Assembly: GCA_016710015.1 (NCBI GenBank)
Contig: JADJLR010000001.1
Location: 124,001-188,000 of the forward strand
DNA from: Flavobacteriales bacterium
GTDB taxonomy: Bacteria > Bacteroidota > Bacteroidia > Flavobacteriales_F > PHOS-HE28
Reading direction: 5' to 3'
Length of the DNA stretch: 64,000 nucleotides
Below are positions 42,181-51,170 of this stretch, piece by piece. Below the pieces are notes generated by a model that was given only the letters and a program-made list of their open reading frames with translations, was not told the DNA's origin and did no database searches. Each line of letters opens with the position of its first letter. Position 1 is the first letter of the stretch. The translations under genes and the position numbers were made by a program.

Positions 42181-43285
42181 GGGTGATGGTCCTGTCGTGA
42201 TGAAGGTGGAAGAAGCGCACGTCGTGATCCAATCCATCCAGAGCGGTGTGCAGGCGGCGTGGATCGGTATCGGTAATGAGTACTTGACCGAATCGGTGGT
42301 CGCTAAGTAGTTTCAGCAGGTGGCGCATCCGCTGCGGATCGATCTTGTCGAAGATATCATCCAATAGAAGGATCGGTCGGATGGAACTGCGGCTCCGGGT
42401 CAAGTCGAACTGGGCCAGCTTCAAAGCGATCAAATAGGTCTTCTGCTGACCTTGTGAGCCATAGCGTTTCAAAGGTTGCTCGTTGATGGTGAAGACCAGA
42501 TCGTCCTTGTGAATGCCTTGGGTGGTGTATTGGGCAGCCCGGTCGCGGTCCCACGCCTGAGGAAGCAGATCGCGCATCGGGGTGTCCGAAAGTGCGGAGC
42601 GGTATTCCAGGGCAACCTGTTCCGGCCCAGCACTAATGCCTTGGTAATGCTCGTTCAGGAGCGGAACCAACTCCGCCATGAAAGCCTGTCTTACGGCATG
42701 CACGTTGGTTCCGTGGAACACCAACTGCTCATCCCAAGGTTCCAGCGCCTCCAACGACCCACCGCCGCGTTCGGCGAATTGTTTCAACATGGTGTTCCGC
42801 TGGGTCAAGGTGCGGTTGTAGCGGATCAGGTCCTCCAAGTAGGCACGATCGAATTGGGCGATCAACCCATCGAGAAATCGCCGACGTACTTCCGAACCGT
42901 CCAGGATCAATTGGCCATCGTACGGGGTGATCATCACCACGGGGTACTTCCCAACATGGTCCGCGAGGCGATCGTATTCTTTACGGTTTCGGCTGAGCAC
43001 CTTACGCTGCCCGGACCGCACGCTACAAAGGATGGCATCGTCCCCGGCCTGGGTATGCATCACGCCTTGTACCATGAATAATTCCTCGCCGTGCAGGATG
43101 TTGTGGCTGTCCACGGGATCGAAATAGCTCTTGCCCAAGGAGAGGTAGTGGACGGCATCGAGCAAATTGGTCTTCCCCACTCCATTGGGCCCAACGAAAC
43201 AATTGATCTCTGCCCCCAGTTCCGCCTCCACTTCACGGTGGTTGCGGAAATGCAACAGGTTCAATCGGGCCAGATGAAAGCTCAT
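42152..43285 (-). CDS. recF: DNA replication and repair protein RecF
   Basis: RecF is an SMC-like ATPase that loads RecA at gapped DNA. The 377-residue product starts MSFHLARLNLLHFRNH, has Walker A GPNGVGKTNLLDAV, a signature-type region KDDLVFTINEQPLKRYGSQGQ, and Walker B ILLLDDIFDKIDPQR. All are canonical. The start at 43285 is the family start; a TACCTTTG box lies only six bases upstream, implying a very short leader. recF is separated from dnaN by about 21 kb. Confidence 0.95.
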   Translation of the reverse strand: MSFHLARLNLLHFRNHREVEAELGAEINCFVGPNGVGKTNLLDAVHYLSLGKSYFDPVDSHNILHGEELFMVQGVMHTQAGDDAILCSVRSGQRKVLSRNRKEYDRLADHVGKYPVVMITPYDGQLILDGSEVRRRFLDGLIAQFDRAYLEDLIRYNRTLTQRNTMLKQFAERGGGSLEALEPWDEQLVFHGTNVHAVRQAFMAELVPLLNEHYQGISAGPEQVALEYRSALSDTPMRDLLPQAWDRDRAAQYTTQGIHKDDLVFTINEQPLKRYGSQGQQKTYLIALKLAQFDLTRSRSSIRPILLLDDIFDKIDPQRMRHLLKLLSDHRFGQVLITDTDPRRLHTALDGLDHDVRFFHLHHDRTITRETIERTVA

Positions 43286-43291
43286 GCGCAG

Positions 43292-43299
43292 CAAAGGTA
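43292..43299 (-). promoter_or_regulatory. Candidate -7 box of recF
   Basis: On the minus strand this reads TACCTTTG, matching TAnnTTTG, only six bases before the recF ATG. Transcription from it would start at or next to the start codon. Confidence 0.38.
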
Positions 43300-43411
43300 A
43301 CCTGCTCCGAAGGGGCCCGGGAACGGCGGTCAGGCGCATCCATTCCAAGGCTCTTGACAAGCCACCCTCGATAACTGGGTATCCGCCTGTTCCCCAAGTC
43401 GGCAAAAGGTC

Positions 43412-43419
43412 TACTTTTG
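43412..43419 (+). promoter_or_regulatory. Candidate -7 box of the TPR membrane protein gene
   Basis: TACTTTTG matches TAnnTTTG. It is one arm of a short inverted repeat GCAAAAG-N5-CTTTTGC (43402-43420), in the gap between divergent recF and the TPR gene. The leader to the ATG at 43473 is 53 bases. Confidence 0.35.
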
Positions 43420-43472
43420 CGGACCCTTAAGCACGACCACCGCCTTGGGACAAAGCCTTTGGCGGGAATACC

Positions 43473-44174
43473 ATGAGTAACAAGATCAATCCCCACAACG
43501 CCCCAACTACGGAAGGGAAGGATGTGGATCTGGGCGAGGTTTACACCCGCAGCGAACTGTTCATCGAGAAGAACAAGAAAGCCCTCACCATTGGTGCAGT
43601 GGCCATTGTTGCCGTGGTCGGGATCCTGTTGGGCTACAAGAAATTCGTAGCCGAACCCAATGCGAAAGCCGCAGCGGAGGTGATGTGGAAAGCCGAGTAC
43701 TACTTCGAGATCGACTCCATGGATCGCGCCCTCAATGGCGACGATCAGTGGCCGGGCTTCATTTCCATCGCGGACGAGTACAGCAGCACCCCTAGCGGAA
43801 ACTTGGCGAACTATTACATGGGTGCCATCTACATGCAAAAGGGCGAATTCGAAATGGCTCTGGAGCATTACAAGAAAGCGGATCTGGACGATGACGTATT
43901 GCGCGTGATGGCGGTGGGCAATCAGGGCGATGCCATGGTGGAGCTGGGCCGAAGTGATGAGGCGGTGAAGCTGTTCGAGAAGGCCGCCAACATGGAGACC
44001 AACGACCTCACCACGCCGATGTACCTGATGAAGGCAGGGATCCTGCACCAACAAGGGGCCAATTGGAGTGCTGCGGCAAAGGCTTTCAACCGGATCGCAA
44101 AGGAGTTCCCGGCCAATTCGGATGCCAACATGGCCCGGAAATATGCAGGGCACGCCGAAGCGATGGGTGGCTAG
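43473..44174 (+). CDS. Membrane-anchored TPR protein (YfgM-like)
   Basis: The 233-residue product has a cytoplasmic N-terminus of about 37 residues, one membrane helix (about residues 38-55), and a C-terminal periplasmic TPR domain (ANYYMGAIYMQKGEFEMALEHY, NQGDAMVELGRSDEAVKLFE, KAGILHQQGANWSAAAKAF). This layout resembles YfgM/Anc-type proteins that bind chaperones at the Sec translocon. The function is inference. ribH follows after three bases. Confidence 0.78.
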   Translation: MSNKINPHNAPTTEGKDVDLGEVYTRSELFIEKNKKALTIGAVAIVAVVGILLGYKKFVAEPNAKAAAEVMWKAEYYFEIDSMDRALNGDDQWPGFISIADEYSSTPSGNLANYYMGAIYMQKGEFEMALEHYKKADLDDDVLRVMAVGNQGDAMVELGRSDEAVKLFEKAANMETNDLTTPMYLMKAGILHQQGANWSAAAKAFNRIAKEFPANSDANMARKYAGHAEAMGG

Positions 44175-44177
44175 TCC

Positions 44178-44660
44178 ATGGCGACCGCATCACACAACCT
44201 TTCAACGTACGACCCGACCAGCGTCCCCAGTGGCGCTGGTCGTCGTTTTGCCCTAGTGGTGAGCGAGTGGAACCTCGAGATCACCGATGCCCTGCGAACT
44301 GGGGCCAAGGAGACCTTGATGAAACATGGGGTTGCACCGGAAGACATCCTGGAAACGTGGGTGCCGGGCAGTTTCGAATTGGCCTTGGGCGCACAGATCC
44401 TGCTGGAAACGGAAACGCTTGATGGCGTGATCTGCTTAGGCAGCGTGGTGCGCGGGGAAACGCCACACTTCGACTTCGTATGCCAAGGCACAGCGCAAGG
44501 GATCATGTCCGTAGGCCTGAAGTTCGGTCGACCGGTGATCTTCGGTGTACTTACCGACAACACCATGGAGCAGGCCCGCGACCGGAGCGGTGGCAAACAC
44601 GGCAACAAGGGCGTGGACTGCGCGGTGGCCGTTCTGAAGATGGCCGCCTTGAAGGGCTGA
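44178..44660 (+). CDS. ribH: 6,7-dimethyl-8-ribityllumazine synthase RibH
   Basis: RibH makes lumazine, the last intermediate before riboflavin. The 160-residue product has ALVVSEWNLEITDAL, the conserved VPGSFELALGAQ segment, ICLGSVVRGETPHFDFVC with the catalytic His, and PVIFGVLTDNTMEQA. The length is typical. Its start is three bases after the TPR gene stop, so it is probably in the same transcript. RibD is encoded 12 kb upstream. Confidence 0.96.
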   Translation: MATASHNLSTYDPTSVPSGAGRRFALVVSEWNLEITDALRTGAKETLMKHGVAPEDILETWVPGSFELALGAQILLETETLDGVICLGSVVRGETPHFDFVCQGTAQGIMSVGLKFGRPVIFGVLTDNTMEQARDRSGGKHGNKGVDCAVAVLKMAALKG

Positions 44661-44720
44661 CCCCAGTGCATCCAACAGGAACTGGATCGTAGTTGCTCCC
44701 GAAGTGCGAACTTCGCCCGT

Positions 44721-45353
44721 ATGCGTTGGTGCCTGACCCCCCTCCTTTTCCTACCGCTCCTATCCCATGCGCAATCGGCGCGCAGTGGACCGCGTGCCGG
44801 TGTTGGGCTAGCCACCATTTCCGCCGGTCAATTCTTGGAATGGAACGGCTTACCGAAGGTCGGCCCCATAGCAGGTTGGTCCTTCGAGGTGCCTTGGACC
44901 GAGCAAGCCTCGTTCCTGATCGAACCCATGTACATGACCAAGGGTAGTTTGATCCAAAACCCCACGCTACGGTCGTGGACCAGCACCCGGCTGGGTTACT
45001 TGGAGCTGCCCGTGCTCATCAAGTTCAGCCTACAGAGCGACCTAGGCGGGATCTTTTTGACCGGAGGGGCGATCGGGGGCTATTGGATCAATGGCCGGTT
45101 CAAGGTCAAGCAGGATGGCAGCGTCCTGACCGACCAGAAGTACACCGTGACCGGATCAAGCAATCGCACCCAGGTCAGCGTGACCGCTGGAATGGGTTGG
45201 GATATCGGGACCTCTGCCTTCGAAGTGCGTATTCAGCAAAGCATCACTCCTTTTAGTCCGGTGATCCGCGGGCAGAACCTGGTGGTCGGCCTGCACTACA
45301 CCTATTATCTGCCGAAGAAGAAGGAGAAGAAGGACGAGGAAGAGATCGATTGA
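44721..45353 (+). CDS. Outer-membrane beta-barrel protein (PorT-like fold)
   Basis: The 210-residue product has a signal peptide (MRWCLTPLLFLPLLSHAQ) and strands of alternating hydrophobic residues ending in aromatic residues, such as GYLELPVLIKFSLQS, FLTGGAIGGYWINGRFKV and LVVGLHYTYYL. The LELPVLIKF segment is typical of the PorT/OMP_b-brl family. The C-terminal tail is Lys/Glu-rich (KKKEKKDEEE), an odd end for a barrel. Specific function unknown. Confidence 0.78.
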   Translation: MRWCLTPLLFLPLLSHAQSARSGPRAGVGLATISAGQFLEWNGLPKVGPIAGWSFEVPWTEQASFLIEPMYMTKGSLIQNPTLRSWTSTRLGYLELPVLIKFSLQSDLGGIFLTGGAIGGYWINGRFKVKQDGSVLTDQKYTVTGSSNRTQVSVTAGMGWDIGTSAFEVRIQQSITPFSPVIRGQNLVVGLHYTYYLPKKKEKKDEEEID

Positions 45354-45367
45354 ACGCAGTCCCTTCC

Positions 45368-46006
45368 ATGACCTTTTCCACGGCTTCAGACTCCATACGT
45401 GTGCCTTTTGCACAGAACACCTTGCTCAAGGCTTTCTTGGCGGTCTTCTTCGTGATCTGGACCTGGACCTTCCTAAGAACCACGGACCATGCGAATTGGA
45501 TCACCGAGAACGTGCTCACGATGGTCTTCATCGGTGGGCTCTGCTTGGGATACCGCAAGTTCCGTTTCAGCGATCTCAGTTACACGCTGATGTTCGTGTA
45601 CATCCTGCTGCACATCTACGGTGCCATGTACACCTATGCGGAGAACCCCTTCGGGTATTGGTTGCAGGACCGAATGCAGGGCGATCGCAACCACTACGAT
45701 CGCATTGTACACTTCAGCTTCGGGTTCCTTTTGGCCTACCCCATGCGCGACTATTTCAAGAACCACTTCGGTTGGCCGATCTGGGTGTGCTGGGTGCTTC
45801 CGGTAGAGATCACCCTGAGCTTCAGTGGTGCGTATGAATTGATCGAATGGGCCGTGGCCGATGTATTCTTCCCTGCTCAGGGAGCAGCTTACTTGGGTTC
45901 ACAAGGCGATGTATGGGACGCACAGAAGGATATGGGATTGGCCTTCACTGGGGCGATCCTGTCGATGGTACTAGCGAGTGTGATAGCCCGCGCGAAGCGG
46001 CGCTAG
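45368..46006 (+). CDS. DUF2238 (YjdF-like) membrane protein
   Basis: The 212-residue protein has about six membrane segments and the DUF2238 hallmarks HIYGAMYTYAENPFGYW, YDRIVHFSFGFLLAYPM and GAYELIEWAVAD, whose conserved His, Asp, Arg and Glu line the membrane. Function is unknown. An in-frame TTG start at 45350 would overlap the preceding stop; ATG 45368 is chosen by default. Confidence 0.83.
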   Translation: MTFSTASDSIRVPFAQNTLLKAFLAVFFVIWTWTFLRTTDHANWITENVLTMVFIGGLCLGYRKFRFSDLSYTLMFVYILLHIYGAMYTYAENPFGYWLQDRMQGDRNHYDRIVHFSFGFLLAYPMRDYFKNHFGWPIWVCWVLPVEITLSFSGAYELIEWAVADVFFPAQGAAYLGSQGDVWDAQKDMGLAFTGAILSMVLASVIARAKRR

Positions 46007-46043
46007 TACTCGGCTATTCAAATAGGGCGTGCGAAATTCCGAC

Positions 46044-46550
46044 TCACACCTTCGTTCGCACCTTACTCCACTCTTTCACTTGCCATGTCACGGTTGCCGT
46101 AGCGAGGTGATTCCCGCTCTGATCGTGTACCTCAACGGTGCTTGTGAAGTCCACGGTATCGGAGTCCTTCAGCGGCATCACTACCCGCTCGGCGATCTCC
46201 GACAAGGTCGGCACACACTTCGCCGTTGCTGGTTGCTTGGCTTGGTAGTGATACGCCACGTGAAGGCTCCGCATGATGATCCGGTACTTCTTCGGATCGA
46301 GTTGCTCCATCACACTCAATCCACTGCACATTTCCGAGGCCGTGGCGATGGCGCATGCATGGATCCCATTGATGTGGTTCCGATTGATCCGCCAAAAGGG
46401 AATGTAGACGGAGATCCCTCCTCCTACCAGTGGCCTCACGCGGAAGCCATGCGGCCTGTTGAAGGGGATCATCCAATTCAAGGCACGGTTCATCCACCAC
46501 CGCGTAAAGGACGATGTGCGGGCTTTGGAAAGGAGTGATGGGAGGTGCAT
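46044..46550 (-). CDS. DUF4442 hotdog-fold protein
   Basis: The 168-residue product (MHLPSLLSKARTSSFTRWWM..., NHINGIHACAIATASEMCSGL, RSLHVAYHYQAKQ) matches the DUF4442 hotdog family related to PaaI-type thioesterases, with HINGIHACA in the position of the catalytic helix. The start at 46550 is the usual family start; the earlier in-frame ATG gives an implausible extension. Thioesterase activity is inference. The gene lies downstream of the MazG-like gene on the same strand. Confidence 0.78.
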   Translation of the reverse strand: MHLPSLLSKARTSSFTRWWMNRALNWMIPFNRPHGFRVRPLVGGGISVYIPFWRINRNHINGIHACAIATASEMCSGLSVMEQLDPKKYRIIMRSLHVAYHYQAKQPATAKCVPTLSEIAERVVMPLKDSDTVDFTSTVEVHDQSGNHLATATVTWQVKEWSKVRTKV

Positions 46551-46605
46551 GCGGGGAACGAGATAAAGAATGGAACGATACTCCGGTTCGGAGCGTGAGC
46601 GGTGG

Positions 46606-47019
46606 TCACTTGGCCAGAATGGTCGCAATATCCGGCTTGAAGTACTCCGGCCCTTTCATCACCTTTCCATCTTCACGGTAAATGGGCTTCCCGTCGGTGC
46701 CTAGCTTGCTCATATTGCTCCGCTGTATTTCCCGAAATACCGCATCCAACTTATCCTGCAGACCGTGCTTCAGCATGGTGCCACACAGGATGTAAAGGAT
46801 ATCACCCAAAGCATCGGCCACCTCCACCAGATCCCCTTTCAAGGCCGCCTCTAGATATTCTTCGTTCTCTTCTCGGATCAGTTTGTAGCGCAATAAGGCA
46901 TCCCTGTCACCAATGGCGGCAATGGGTTCCGCAGCATTCGGGATCCCGAAGGCATCGTGGAACTCGCGGACATGTGCGGTCGCTTCGGCCAGCGTCAGTG
47001 CGTCGGTAGTGGTTTCCAT
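46606..47019 (-). CDS. MazG-like nucleoside triphosphate pyrophosphohydrolase
   Basis: The 137-residue all-alpha product has LIREENEEYLEAALKGDLVE followed by ADALGDILYILCGTML, the E-x2-E...E-x2-D metal-binding pattern of MazG/PRA-PH NTP pyrophosphohydrolases. It may clean dNTP pools or resemble the HisE fold. The tail contains GTDGKPIYREDGKVMKGP, a conserved substrate-binding-like loop in this subgroup. A TACCTTCG box (47025-47032, minus strand) lies five bases before the start codon. Confidence 0.85.
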   Translation of the reverse strand: METTTDALTLAEATAHVREFHDAFGIPNAAEPIAAIGDRDALLRYKLIREENEEYLEAALKGDLVEVADALGDILYILCGTMLKHGLQDKLDAVFREIQRSNMSKLGTDGKPIYREDGKVMKGPEYFKPDIATILAK

Positions 47020-47174
47020 GTGTTCGAAGGTAGGCTTTGGAATGGACCGTGTTTGCCTCTGGCCAGGTTCGAACGGTTAACGTTCTTTAACTCCAAAACC
47101 CTTCCGCTTCCACCCGGCACCCGGCACCTTTGCGTTGAACTTACGGCCGTGGGCCGAAACGAAGTGAGAACACG

Positions 47175-48203
47175 ATGGAAGAGACCATTTCTGGAACACC
47201 TGAGGCAGTGACCTCGGAAAGCATACGAGCCCTGAACGAACGCATCCAACACGCGAGTGCATTCGTGGATCTGATCGATCAGGAAATGGGAAAGGTGATC
47301 GTCGGTCAGAAGGACATGGTGCAAAAGCTGTTGGTCGCACTCTTGGCCGATGGGCACATCCTGTTGGAAGGGGTTCCGGGATTGGCGAAGACCATGGCGA
47401 TCAAGACACTTTCCCAGTGCATCGACGTGGGCTTCAGCAGGATCCAATTCACCCCGGACCTCCTGCCTGCGGACCTGATCGGAACGCTGATCTATAGCCA
47501 ACGCAACGAGGAATTCTCGGTCAAGAAGGGACCGATCTTCAGCAATTTCGTCCTTGCTGACGAGATCAATCGCGCCCCAGCGAAAGTGCAGAGCGCGCTG
47601 CTGGAAGCCATGCAGGAAAGGCAGGTCACCATTGGTGCCACCACCTATCCTCTCCCCCAACCTTTCCTCGTTATGGCAACGATGAACCCGATCGAACAGG
47701 AAGGGACCTACCCCCTACCGGAAGCGCAGACGGATCGCTTCATGTTGAAGGTGGTCCTGGACTACCCACGCAAGGAGGAGGAGAAGTTGATCATCCGCCA
47801 GAACGTGCGTGTCGGTGGCATGCCGGAACCGCAATATGTGGTGAGCTCGGAACAGATCCTTGCAGCCCGCAAACTGGTGCGAGAGGTCTATATGGACGAG
47901 AAGATCGAGCAGTACATCGTGGACATCGTGTATGCCACGCGTAAACCCGATCAATACAAACTCTCCGACCTCACGTCCATGATCGGTTTCGGTGGAAGCC
48001 CGCGTGCAAGCATCAACATGGCTCTGGCCGCAAAGGCATTGGCCTTCACCAAGCGCCGCGGATACGTGATACCTGAGGATGTGCGCGCCGTTTGCCCCGA
48101 TGTACTACGCCACCGCATTGGTCTCACCTACGAAGCAGAAGCGGAGAATATCACGGTGAACGAGATCATCGACCGCGTATTGAATACCGTGGAAGTACCC
48201 TGA
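47175..48203 (+). CDS. MoxR-family AAA ATPase
   Basis: The 342-residue product has Walker A EGVPGLAKTMAIK (a MoxR-type P-loop), FSRIQFTPDLLPADLIGT, Walker B FVLADEINRAPAKVQSALLEAMQE and sensor ATMNPIEQEGTYPLPEAQ. MoxR ATPases work with von Willebrand factor A (VWA) proteins as chaperone-like assemblies. It heads the cluster DUF58, DUF4381-like, BatA, BatB and so on. A CACCTTTG box lies about 45 bases upstream. Confidence 0.94.
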   Translation: MEETISGTPEAVTSESIRALNERIQHASAFVDLIDQEMGKVIVGQKDMVQKLLVALLADGHILLEGVPGLAKTMAIKTLSQCIDVGFSRIQFTPDLLPADLIGTLIYSQRNEEFSVKKGPIFSNFVLADEINRAPAKVQSALLEAMQERQVTIGATTYPLPQPFLVMATMNPIEQEGTYPLPEAQTDRFMLKVVLDYPRKEEEKLIIRQNVRVGGMPEPQYVVSSEQILAARKLVREVYMDEKIEQYIVDIVYATRKPDQYKLSDLTSMIGFGGSPRASINMALAAKALAFTKRRGYVIPEDVRAVCPDVLRHRIGLTYEAEAENITVNEIIDRVLNTVEVP

Positions 48204-48284
48204 GCATTTGCGCATGTGATCAGATGACCATGTGCCCATCGGCACGGTCGTCATGTCCACATGTCCGAACGACCGCTTGCCCGC

Positions 48285-49169
48285 ATGAATGCCGCCCAAC
48301 ATACCAAGGACCTCCTAAAGAAGGTGCGCTTGATCGAGCTGAAGACACGCGGCTTGAGCGAACACATCTTCTCGGGCGAGTATCACAGTGCGTTCAAAGG
48401 ACGCGGTATGACCTTCAGCGAGGTACGTGAATACACCGCTGGCGATGAAGTGCGCACGATCGATTGGAACGTAACGGCGCGTTTCGGGCATCCCTTCGTG
48501 AAAGTGTTCGAAGAGGAACGGGAACTCACCGTGATGCTCGTTGCCGACGTGAGCGGTTCGGCCGATTTCGGAACGGCAGAGCAACTCAAGCGTGAACTGA
48601 TCACCGAGGCTTGTGCCACCATCGCCTTCAGCGCGATCCGCAACAACGACAAGGTCGGGCTGATCCTTTTCAGCGATACCGTCGAGAAGTTCATTCCGCC
48701 AAAGAAAGGCCGAAGCCACATCCTTCGGTTGATCCGGGAACTGTTGGAATTCCGGGCGACAGCTAACGGAACGGACATCACCGCTGCCTTGCGTTACCTG
48801 AACAGCGTGATCAAGAAACGGAGCATCGCCTTCCTACTGAGCGATATGATGGATGCGAACTACGAGCCCGCGTTGAAGATCGCCAACCGGCGGCACGACC
48901 TTGTGGTATTGCGCACCACCGACCCACGTGAATTGGAATTGCCGAACATGGGACTGGTGCAATTCGTGGACCCCGAAACGCAGGATACACGGTGGGTGAA
49001 CACAGGCAGTCGCACCATCCGCAATGCATACCGTGCTGCGGCACTGAAACACCAGAACCACACCCGAGAGATCCTGCGTCGCGCCGGTGTGGACCATGCC
49101 ACCATCAGCACCCACGAAGGGTATGTGCGGCCGTTGATGCAACTCCTCAAACACCGGGATGTACGATGA
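48285..49169 (+). CDS. DUF58 domain protein (VWA-like)
   Basis: The 294-residue product (LLKKVRLIELKTRGLSEHIF, GEYHSAFKGRGMTFSEVREY, IDWNVTARFGHPFVKVFEEE) is a typical DUF58 protein, with a VWA-like metal site VADVSGSADFG. DUF58 proteins are the usual partners of MoxR ATPases. The start at 48285 fits family members that begin shortly before the KDLLKKVR segment; 48261 is an alternative ATG. The ATGA overlap with the next gene suggests coupled translation. Confidence 0.92.
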   Translation: MNAAQHTKDLLKKVRLIELKTRGLSEHIFSGEYHSAFKGRGMTFSEVREYTAGDEVRTIDWNVTARFGHPFVKVFEEERELTVMLVADVSGSADFGTAEQLKRELITEACATIAFSAIRNNDKVGLILFSDTVEKFIPPKKGRSHILRLIRELLEFRATANGTDITAALRYLNSVIKKRSIAFLLSDMMDANYEPALKIANRRHDLVVLRTTDPRELELPNMGLVQFVDPETQDTRWVNTGSRTIRNAYRAAALKHQNHTREILRRAGVDHATISTHEGYVRPLMQLLKHRDVR

Positions 49170-50095
49170 GGCTCGGTGCGCTCCTAACGATCATTTTCCC
49201 GTCGCTCCTGTTCGCGCAGTCGGCAAGCACCGTGGTCGGTGTGGACTTGGACACTTCCGTGTTCCGGATCGGCGAACAAGTGCAGTTGAGGATGCGGATC
49301 GACCACGACCCAGCGATCCGGTCCATCGAATGGCCTGCGATCGGGGACACCCTGGGTGGTCACCTCGAAGTGGTCGCGGATCGTGGCGTGGATACAATTC
49401 CTAGCGACGGCACGCTTCAACGGCAGGAGCGAACGCTGCTGATCACCTCCTTCGATACCGGCTTCTGGGCCGTTCCACCATTCCGTTTCGTGGTGGACGG
49501 AAAGCCGATGGAAAGCAAGGCCTTGTTGCTGGAAGTGCGCACGGTCCCACTGGACAGTGCCAGTACCATGCAGGACATCAAGGACATCATCACCCTGCCG
49601 TTCAGCATGGGTCATTGGGTGCGGGAACACACAGCTTGGCTCCTCGGAGGCGTTGCTGTGCTCCTGATCCTTGCCCTGCTCGTGTACCTGTTCATGAAGC
49701 GTCCCCGACCAACAACGGTGACCCAAGAGCCTACCATCCCTTTGTACCAGCGTGTGCTCGCAGCCTTGGAGACCTTGGAAAAAGAGCGCCTTTGGCAGCA
49801 AGGGGATCACAAAGGATATCATTCGCGGATCACGGACCTGTTGCGCGGCTACATCGAAGAGCGCTACCACGTACCAGCGTTGGAAAGCACCACGGACGAA
49901 TTGATCCGAGAACTCCGCGTAAGTCCGTTGAGTACGGACCAACGCGGGCAATTGGAGAACATGCTCCGGCTTGCGGACATGGTGAAATTCGCCAAGACCA
50001 CACCTTCATCGGAAGAGAACGAACGCATGATGACCAGCACCGTGCGTTTCGTTAGTGAGACCAGATCCACCAGTGAACTTGTAGGCCATGGGTAG
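49166..50095 (+). CDS. Bat-locus membrane protein with DUF4381-like tail
   Basis: The 309-residue product has a signal peptide (LGALLTIIFPSLLFAQ), a periplasmic immunoglobulin-like region (VVGVDLDTSVFRIGEQV, LITSFDTGFWAVPPFRFVVD), one membrane helix (about residues 155-175) and a cytoplasmic helical part (VLAALETLEKERLWQQGDHK, RITDLLRGYIEERYHVPAL) like DUF4381 and the C-terminal part of BatD. It probably links the VWA proteins to the periplasm. It overlaps both neighbours (ATGA upstream, 8 bases downstream). Confidence 0.78.
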   Translation: MRLGALLTIIFPSLLFAQSASTVVGVDLDTSVFRIGEQVQLRMRIDHDPAIRSIEWPAIGDTLGGHLEVVADRGVDTIPSDGTLQRQERTLLITSFDTGFWAVPPFRFVVDGKPMESKALLLEVRTVPLDSASTMQDIKDIITLPFSMGHWVREHTAWLLGGVAVLLILALLVYLFMKRPRPTTVTQEPTIPLYQRVLAALETLEKERLWQQGDHKGYHSRITDLLRGYIEERYHVPALESTTDELIRELRVSPLSTDQRGQLENMLRLADMVKFAKTTPSSEENERMMTSTVRFVSETRSTSELVGHG

Positions 50096-51170
50096 GAAGA
50101 AGGACCTCATCCTACTCGTATGCTGGCTATTGCTCGCCGTATTGGGCATCGCCGCAGCGATCCTGTGGGGTACTCGCCGATTCGAAATGGCGGACCCTGC
50201 GGCCTATTGGGCCATGCTGTTCCTGATCCCGGCCATCATGCTCTATGTATTGCGAATGCGCCGCCGCAGTGCGATGGTACGGCTGAGCACCTTGCCCGCC
50301 TTGATCCACGGCCCCAGTGATCCGCTCGCTCTTTTCCGGCACCTCCCCTTCGCCGCAGGAGTGCTAGGCACCGGACTATTGATCCAAGCCTTGGTGCGCC
50401 CACAAAGTGAAGACAATTGGCAAGACGTGAGGCGCGAAGGCATCGACATCGTGATCGCGCTGGACATCTCGGCGAGTATGCTTGCCAAGGACCTTCGGCC
50501 GGATCGGTTGGAAGCCTCCAAGCACGTGGCCATGGATTTCATCGATGGTCGGCCCAATGATCGCATCGGATTGGTGGTGTACGAAGGGGAAGCCTTCACT
50601 CAATGCCCGATCACCACGGACCACCGCGTTCTGAAGGAGCTCTTCGCCGAAGTGAGGTCAGGCCTCATCGACGGTGGCACAGCCATTGGGACAGGACTAG
50701 CAACGGCATTGAACCGTTTGCGCGACAGTGAAGCAAAGAGCAAGGTGGTGATCCTTCTGACGGATGGTGTAAGCAATGCAGGCACCGTTCAACCCAACGA
50801 TGCGGCACAGATCGCTGAGCAACTCGGCATTCGGGTGTACACCATCGGCGTGGGCACCAAGGGCCAAGCCCTCTCGCCGGTAGCCCGCTACCCGACCGGC
50901 CAGTTCCGGTATGAAATGGTGGACGTACAGATCGACGAGGCCACCCTGATGAACATCGCGGACCGCACCGGAGGCAAGTACTTCCGCGCAACCGACGAAG
51001 GCAAATTGAAGGACATCTACAACGAGATCGATCGGTTGGAGAAAACACGGATCAAAGTCACCGAGCACCGTGCGAAGAACGAAGAGTACTTCCCATTCCT
51101 GTTCTTGGGTTGTGCCTTGTTGGTCACTGGTTTCATTCTGGACCGCAGTATCCTGCATCACTTGGCATGA
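50088..51170 (+). CDS. batA: VWA domain protein BatA
   Basis: The 360-residue product has two N-terminal membrane helices, a BatA domain (MVRLSTLPALIHG), a VWA domain with the MIDAS motif D126-I-S128-A-S130 after GIDIVIAL and TDGVSNAGTVQPNDAAQIA in the later strand, and a C-terminal membrane helix. Bat proteins (Bacteroides aerotolerance) are thought to form an envelope complex. Start 50088 overlaps the previous stop; the next gene overlaps by ATGA. Confidence 0.9.
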   Translation: MGRKKDLILLVCWLLLAVLGIAAAILWGTRRFEMADPAAYWAMLFLIPAIMLYVLRMRRRSAMVRLSTLPALIHGPSDPLALFRHLPFAAGVLGTGLLIQALVRPQSEDNWQDVRREGIDIVIALDISASMLAKDLRPDRLEASKHVAMDFIDGRPNDRIGLVVYEGEAFTQCPITTDHRVLKELFAEVRSGLIDGGTAIGTGLATALNRLRDSEAKSKVVILLTDGVSNAGTVQPNDAAQIAEQLGIRVYTIGVGTKGQALSPVARYPTGQFRYEMVDVQIDEATLMNIADRTGGKYFRATDEGKLKDIYNEIDRLEKTRIKVTEHRAKNEEYFPFLFLGCALLVTGFILDRSILHHLA

